A stretch of 9,724 nt of DNA from an uncultured Microbacterium sp. (GTDB lineage Bacteria > Actinomycetota > Actinomycetes > Actinomycetales > Microbacteriaceae). A program made the position numbers and the translations under genes. Positions 7,422 through 9,724 of this stretch are shown here, in pieces; position 1 is the first letter of the stretch; each line of letters begins with the position of its first letter. Location of the stretch: NCBI GenBank assembly GCA_937988695.1, contig CALKHM010000125.1:1-9724 (forward strand), read 5' to 3'. The notes under the pieces were generated by a model. The model was not told where the DNA came from and searched no databases. It saw nothing but the letters and a program-made list of their open reading frames with translations.

Positions 7422-7450
7422 GTCAGGTACGTCTTCCCCTACGACCTGAC
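7422..7450 (-). promoter_or_regulatory. Hairpin in the 5' leader of the DUF3145 gene
   Basis: GTCAGGT (7422-7428) and ACCTGAC (7444-7450) pair. After one bulged base, CGT (7430-7432) pairs with ACG (7441-7443), giving ten base pairs around an 8-nt loop. On the minus strand the loop reads AGGGGAAG, itself Shine-Dalgarno-like. The stem ends a few bases before the true GGAGAG site. A related CGTTTGTCAGG copy lies at 7476-7486, beside CGTTTCGTCAGG at 7416-7427. It could be an RNA control element or a DNA operator. Confidence 0.5.
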
Positions 7451-7489
7451 CGGATCCGCCCGGCGGCATGCTGTTCGTTTGTCAGGCCC

Positions 7490-7518
7490 ATTATCGCGTG
7501 GTGGGAGCGGAATGACAA
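7490..7518 (-). promoter_or_regulatory. Promoter of the DUF3145 gene
   Basis: Read on the minus strand, TTGTCA (7518-7513) and GATAAT (7495-7490) are separated by exactly 17 bp and match the housekeeping sigma consensus well. The predicted start near 7483 leaves a leader of about 75 nt, which contains the hairpin at 7422-7450. This is the best promoter match in the window. Confidence 0.7.
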
Positions 7519-7531
7519 GCCTGTGATTATC

Positions 7532-7560
7532 GTGTCCTTCTTCCTGTCCCGCAGTAGCGT
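7532..7560 (+). promoter_or_regulatory. Promoter of the epimerase gene, leaderless type
   Basis: TAGCGT (7555-7560) fits TANNNT and ends six bases before ATG 7567, so transcription would begin at the start codon. GTGTCC (7532-7537) is a modest -35 at 17 bp. No ribosome site with usable spacing precedes the gene: the GAGG at 7562-7565 is one base from the ATG. The element is divergent from, and close to, the DUF3145 promoter. Confidence 0.5.
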
Positions 7561-7566
7561 CGAGGC

Positions 7567-8238
7567 ATGCGTGCGGGGTACACGGCAGATCAGATCCGCG
7601 CCGCCGAGGCACCACACCTGGCCGCCGGCGAGCCGCTCATGGCGCGGGCCGCCGCGGCGCTGGCCGACGCGGTCCTCGAGCAGCTGCAGCAGCGGCACGC
7701 CGAGCCGGGCCGTGTGCTGCTGATCGTAGGATCGGGGAACAACGGCGGTGACGCGCTGTTCGCGGGCGCGACGCTGGCCACCCGAGGGGCCCGGGTGTCG
7801 ATCCTCGAGGTCGGCTCACGCACGCACGCCGAAGGTCGCGCGGCGGCGATGGCGGCGGGGGCCCGGACGATCGAGGACGCCGGTGCCGCCGCCGCATCGG
7901 CGGACGTCATCGTGGACGGCATCCTCGGCACGGGTGCCGCCGCCTCCCCCGCCTTGCGGGGACGCGCGCGGGAAGTCGTGTCGGTCATCCTGCCGGTGCT
8001 CTCCCGCCCGGATGCCGCGAACGTCATCGCCGTGGACATCCCGAGCGGCATCGACCCCGACCACGGCACGGTGCCCGACCCGACGGTGCTGCGCGCGGAT
8101 CTGACCGTGACGTTCGGCGGCTACAAGGCGGGCCTGCTGCGCGGTGCAGCCGTGCGGCTGGCCGGCGAGGTGCGCCTCGTGGACATCGGTCTGGCGGCCG
8201 ATCTGACGGACCTGGAGCCGGCGATCGTCGTCGAGTGA
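7567..8238 (+). CDS. nnrE: NAD(P)H-hydrate epimerase, single YjeF_N domain
   Basis: This enzyme interconverts the R and S forms of damaged, hydrated NAD(P)H so that a dehydratase can repair it. The 223-aa protein is one complete Rossmann-like YjeF N-terminal domain. It has the N-terminal helix pattern YTADQIRAAEAPHL...LMARAAAALA, GSGNNGGDALFAG (residues 55-67), DGILGTGAAASPALRG (117-132), DIPSGIDPDHG (157-167, with the conserved Asp157), and TFGGYKAGLL (182-191). In E. coli the epimerase is fused to the ADP-dependent dehydratase. Here the dehydratase half is absent and the gene ends cleanly at TGA 8236-8238, so a separate dehydratase gene is expected elsewhere. ATG 7567 matches the family start and suits a leaderless message. 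Some family members (AIBP-like) have other roles, but repair is the standard bacterial one. Confidence 0.9.
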   Translation: MRAGYTADQIRAAEAPHLAAGEPLMARAAAALADAVLEQLQQRHAEPGRVLLIVGSGNNGGDALFAGATLATRGARVSILEVGSRTHAEGRAAAMAAGARTIEDAGAAAASADVIVDGILGTGAAASPALRGRAREVVSVILPVLSRPDAANVIAVDIPSGIDPDHGTVPDPTVLRADLTVTFGGYKAGLLRGAAVRLAGEVRLVDIGLAADLTDLEPAIVVE

Positions 8239-8267
8239 CGATGAGCTCCGAGCCCACACACCAACTC

Positions 8268-8281
8268 GCTCAGGCGTGAGC
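8268..8281. terminator. Small hairpin between nnrE and the tRNA gene
   Basis: GCTCA (8268-8272) and TGAGC (8277-8281) pair around GGCG. It lies 9 bp beyond the tRNA 3' end and 29 bp beyond the nnrE stop. It is short and has no T-tract on either strand, so it is at best a weak end signal for the two converging transcripts. The rest of the 51-bp gap (8239-8289) shows nothing else. Confidence 0.25.
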
Positions 8282-8289
8282 ATGTACCG

Positions 8290-8363
8290 TGGGGCGGGTG
8301 GGACTTGAACCCACGATCGTCGGGTTATGAGCCCGCTGCCTTCACCAGCTTGGCCACCGCCCC
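8290..8363 (-). tRNA. tRNA with CAT anticodon, probably elongator tRNA-Met (tRNA-Ile2 possible)
   Basis: The minus strand folds into a 74-nt cloverleaf: acceptor GGGGCGG/CCGCCCC, 3-bp D stem GCC/GGC with GG in the loop, anticodon loop CTCATAA, 5-nt variable loop, T arm GTGGG-TTCAAGT-CCCAC, and discriminator A. CCA is not encoded (ACGG follows), so it must be added. G1-C72 is paired, which argues against initiator tRNA. The three G:C pairs next to the anticodon loop resemble an initiator, and pair 27-43 is a G-A mismatch. A CAT anticodon also fits isoleucine tRNA modified by TilS to read ATA. The tRNA itself is certain; the amino acid is less so. Confidence 0.93.
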
Positions 8364-8373
8364 TCGGTGAACG

Positions 8374-8379
8374 AGCCTA
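8374..8379 (-). promoter_or_regulatory. -10 element of the tRNA gene
   Basis: TAGGCT on the minus strand fits TANNNT and lies ten bases before the mature tRNA 5' end, which would give a very short precursor leader for RNase P. No clear -35 box is visible; ATGTCA sits 15 bp upstream. The divergent small gene starts only 46 bp from the tRNA, so its control region overlaps this one. Confidence 0.4.
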
Positions 8380-8409
8380 TCGTGACCCGGCCCGTGACAT
8401 GATCGGTTC

Positions 8410-8697
8410 ATGACGGCGACGACGTGGGTGGTGGCCATCGCGGTGGTGATGGCATCCGTCGTCACGATCTGGTGCGCACCGGTCATCCATCGCGCGACAA
8501 GGCGTCGCCAGCGGAATCGCTCGTCATCGTTCGGCGGGCTCGGGTCGGGCCTGGACAGCGTGTGGCGCCCGACGGCCGAAGTCGCGCACGCCGACTGGGA
8601 GAACCAGGTGCAACTGCCCGCGCCCGCGCCGATCCCCGCCGACAAGGGCCGCATCCGCGCGGGGCGCATCATCATCGCACCCGCCGACCGCGACTGA
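8410..8697 (+). CDS. Small single-helix membrane protein, unknown function
   Basis: This 95-aa protein has one hydrophobic helix at about residues 5-24 (TWVVAIAVVMASVVTIWCAP) followed by a strongly basic stretch (HRATRRRQRNR). The positive-inside rule therefore puts the C-terminus in the cytoplasm, with the helix as an uncleaved anchor. The rest is low in hydrophobics, with SSSFGGLGSGLDSVWRPTAEVAHADWENQVQLPAPAPIP in the middle and a short IRAGRIIIAP near the end. I do not recognise the family. Similar short anchored proteins occur in Microbacteriaceae. ATG 8410 has no ribosome site; a CATGAT hexamer lies exactly six bases before it, which fits a leaderless mRNA. Codon use is normal for the window and the reading frame is preferred over antisense frames, so it is probably real. 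It ends 3 bp before the convergent transporter stop. Confidence 0.7.
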   Translation: MTATTWVVAIAVVMASVVTIWCAPVIHRATRRRQRNRSSSFGGLGSGLDSVWRPTAEVAHADWENQVQLPAPAPIPADKGRIRAGRIIIAPADRD

Positions 8698-8715
8698 TCG
8701 TCACTTCTTCGGCGG
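8681..8715. terminator. Weak inverted repeat across the two convergent gene ends
   Basis: CCGCCGA (8681-8687) and TCGGCGG (8709-8715) could pair with a 21-nt loop that spans both stop codons. There is no T-tract and the arms lie inside the coding ends. It is the only candidate stop signal between the 95-aa gene and the transporter, and it may be coincidence in GC-rich DNA. Confidence 0.2.
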
Positions 8716-9696
8716 ACGGTCTCCGGGGCCATGACTGCCGCGCCGGATCGGCAGCTCCTGGCTCTCACTGATCACCTGCGGATGGTTGCGGGCCAGTGAG
8801 AACACACCATAGATCGCGATGAGTCCGGCAAGCCCGAAGCCGAGGAACGCCCAGAGGTTCGCCGTCGCGGCCTCTCGGAGCACGATGAGGCCGATGAGCA
8901 CGGCGACCATCGGATCGATCACGGTCAGGCCCGCGATCACGAGGTCCGGCGGGCCGACGGAATACGCCGACTGCACGAAGTAGGCGCCCAGGACGACGGC
9001 CAGAAGCAGCCCCACCACGCAGACCAGGGTGATCCAGTCGATGTCACCGGCCTGCACCCGCTTGATGACGATCTTCGCCAGGGTGGCGACGAATCCGTAC
9101 AGGATGCCCGAGGTGACGATGTAGAACAGCGGATGCGCGTGCTTGCGCACCAGCAACCAGGCACCGCACGCCAACGCGAGGATGACGACCAGCATGATCA
9201 CCACGGTCAGCATCTGCCCGGTCGTCAGCGGCGTCTCGGTCGCCACGAACGCGGCGATCGTGACGAAGACGAAGATGCCGATCACACACGCGAGGATGGA
9301 CCGTACCGATCGCCGGGTGGGCTTGTGGCCGGATACCCGCGCGTTCAGCAGCGTCGTGATCACGAGGGAGATGGCACCCAGCGGCTGCACCAGGATCAGT
9401 GGCGCGAACGCGAGCGCGCTCAGCTGACAGATGATCGCGAGCCCGAGCATCAGGGTGCCGATCACCCACGATGGGCGGCGCAGCAGACTCAGCAGCTGCC
9501 GACCGGTCAGGCCCTTGCTGCCGCTGGTTCCCGTGAGCTTCTCGACCTTGTTCACGCCGCGATATTGGTACTGCGCGCCGAACGACATGAACACGGCACC
9601 CAGTAATGCCAGCGGGATGCCGATGAGGATCTTCGGATCGCCGAGCACCCCGGCCAAATGGTCGGTGACGTCCAGCGGCAGGTCCGTCGCAATCAC
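8701..9696 (-). CDS. DMT-superfamily / NIPA-like membrane transporter
   Basis: This 331-aa integral membrane protein has about nine hydrophobic helices, near residues 22-40, 76-98, 100-118, 132-152, 160-183, 188-210, 221-243, 250-273 and 281-302. The pair APLILVQPLGAISLVITTLLNA and the later VIAGLTVIDPMVAVLIGLIVLRE resemble the two repeats of drug/metabolite transporters, and most closely the NIPA-type branch annotated as magnesium transporters in animals. Substrate cannot be inferred for the bacterial form. The C-terminal 30 residues are hydrophilic and basic, ending RRGSHGPGDRPPKK. The start is GTG 9696, with the -10-like hexamer TAATGT (9708-9703) six bases before it and no ribosome site, again a leaderless layout. 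The -35 region would fall at or beyond the window edge. No partner gene for transport is adjacent. Confidence 0.85.
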   Translation of the reverse strand: MIATDLPLDVTDHLAGVLGDPKILIGIPLALLGAVFMSFGAQYQYRGVNKVEKLTGTSGSKGLTGRQLLSLLRRPSWVIGTLMLGLAIICQLSALAFAPLILVQPLGAISLVITTLLNARVSGHKPTRRSVRSILACVIGIFVFVTIAAFVATETPLTTGQMLTVVIMLVVILALACGAWLLVRKHAHPLFYIVTSGILYGFVATLAKIVIKRVQAGDIDWITLVCVVGLLLAVVLGAYFVQSAYSVGPPDLVIAGLTVIDPMVAVLIGLIVLREAATANLWAFLGFGLAGLIAIYGVFSLARNHPQVISESQELPIRRGSHGPGDRPPKK

Positions 9697-9702
9697 CCTT
9701 CG

Positions 9703-9708
9703 ACATTA
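9703..9708 (-). promoter_or_regulatory. -10 element of the transporter gene, leaderless type
   Basis: TAATGT on the minus strand ends six bases (CGAAGG) before the GTG start at 9696, so the mRNA would begin at the start codon. The GAAGG touches the GTG and cannot serve as a ribosome site. The -35 box would lie near position 9726 or further, outside the window. Confidence 0.45.
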
Positions 9709-9724
9709 CTGGCAGGCACCCGCC

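Noticed and set aside
9044..9706. A 220-codon minus-strand frame overlapping the transporter gene
   Set aside because: It is rich in Arg, Ala and Asp, with no membrane helices or family match, and is out of frame with the clear nine-helix transporter.
1..9724. Mobile elements, CRISPR arrays, phage genes or defence systems
   Set aside because: No transposase or integrase motifs, no regularly spaced repeats, no att-like duplication at the tRNA, and every sizeable gene is a core-metabolism or ordinary chromosomal family.

Overview
The window is high-GC (roughly 70% by eye) actinobacterial chromosome. The gene order and protein sequences fit Microbacteriaceae, most likely a Microbacterium or close relative. 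This placement rests on recognised families and on frequent GGATGCC / GCATCC spellings, not on a database search. I see no mobile element, CRISPR array, prophage or integration scar. The genes look like intact core chromosome.

Left part (1-6814, all + strand) is a fatty-acid synthesis block. It opens with the C-terminal two thirds of aceE, the pyruvate dehydrogenase E1 that makes acetyl-CoA. Six bases later comes a PucR-type regulator matching FasR of Streptomyces (Rv2242 in Mycobacterium tuberculosis). A 73-bp gap follows that carries a nested palindrome, the best operator candidate in the window. Then come fabD (malonyl-CoA:ACP transacylase), fabH (KAS III; its start overlaps the fabD stop as ATGA), acpP (acyl carrier protein) and fabF (KAS II). 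A 14-bp perfect-stem terminator closes the block. FabD charges ACP with malonate, FabH starts chains from an acyl-CoA, and FabF elongates them. The upstream PDH gene supplies the acetyl-CoA precursor. Two sites suggest that acpP is set apart from its neighbours: a promoter-like pair just before it, and a strong 11-bp hairpin without a T-tract just after it.

Middle part (6815-8363): a DUF3145 gene of unknown function converges on the fabF terminator. It is transcribed from a good promoter in a 159-bp divergent region shared with a single-domain NAD(P)H-hydrate epimerase gene. A CAT-anticodon tRNA lies on the minus strand after the epimerase.

Right part (8364-9724): a 95-aa protein with one membrane helix (+) meets, tail to tail with a 3-bp gap, a nine-helix DMT/NIPA-like transporter gene (-) whose start lies near the right edge.

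No exotic system was found. The most useful observations are regulatory: the nested palindrome before fabD, the acpP-fabF hairpin, the acpP internal promoter, the structured leader of the DUF3145 gene, and a recurrent layout in which a -10-like hexamer sits exactly six bases before a start codon lacking a Shine-Dalgarno sequence (leaderless mRNAs).
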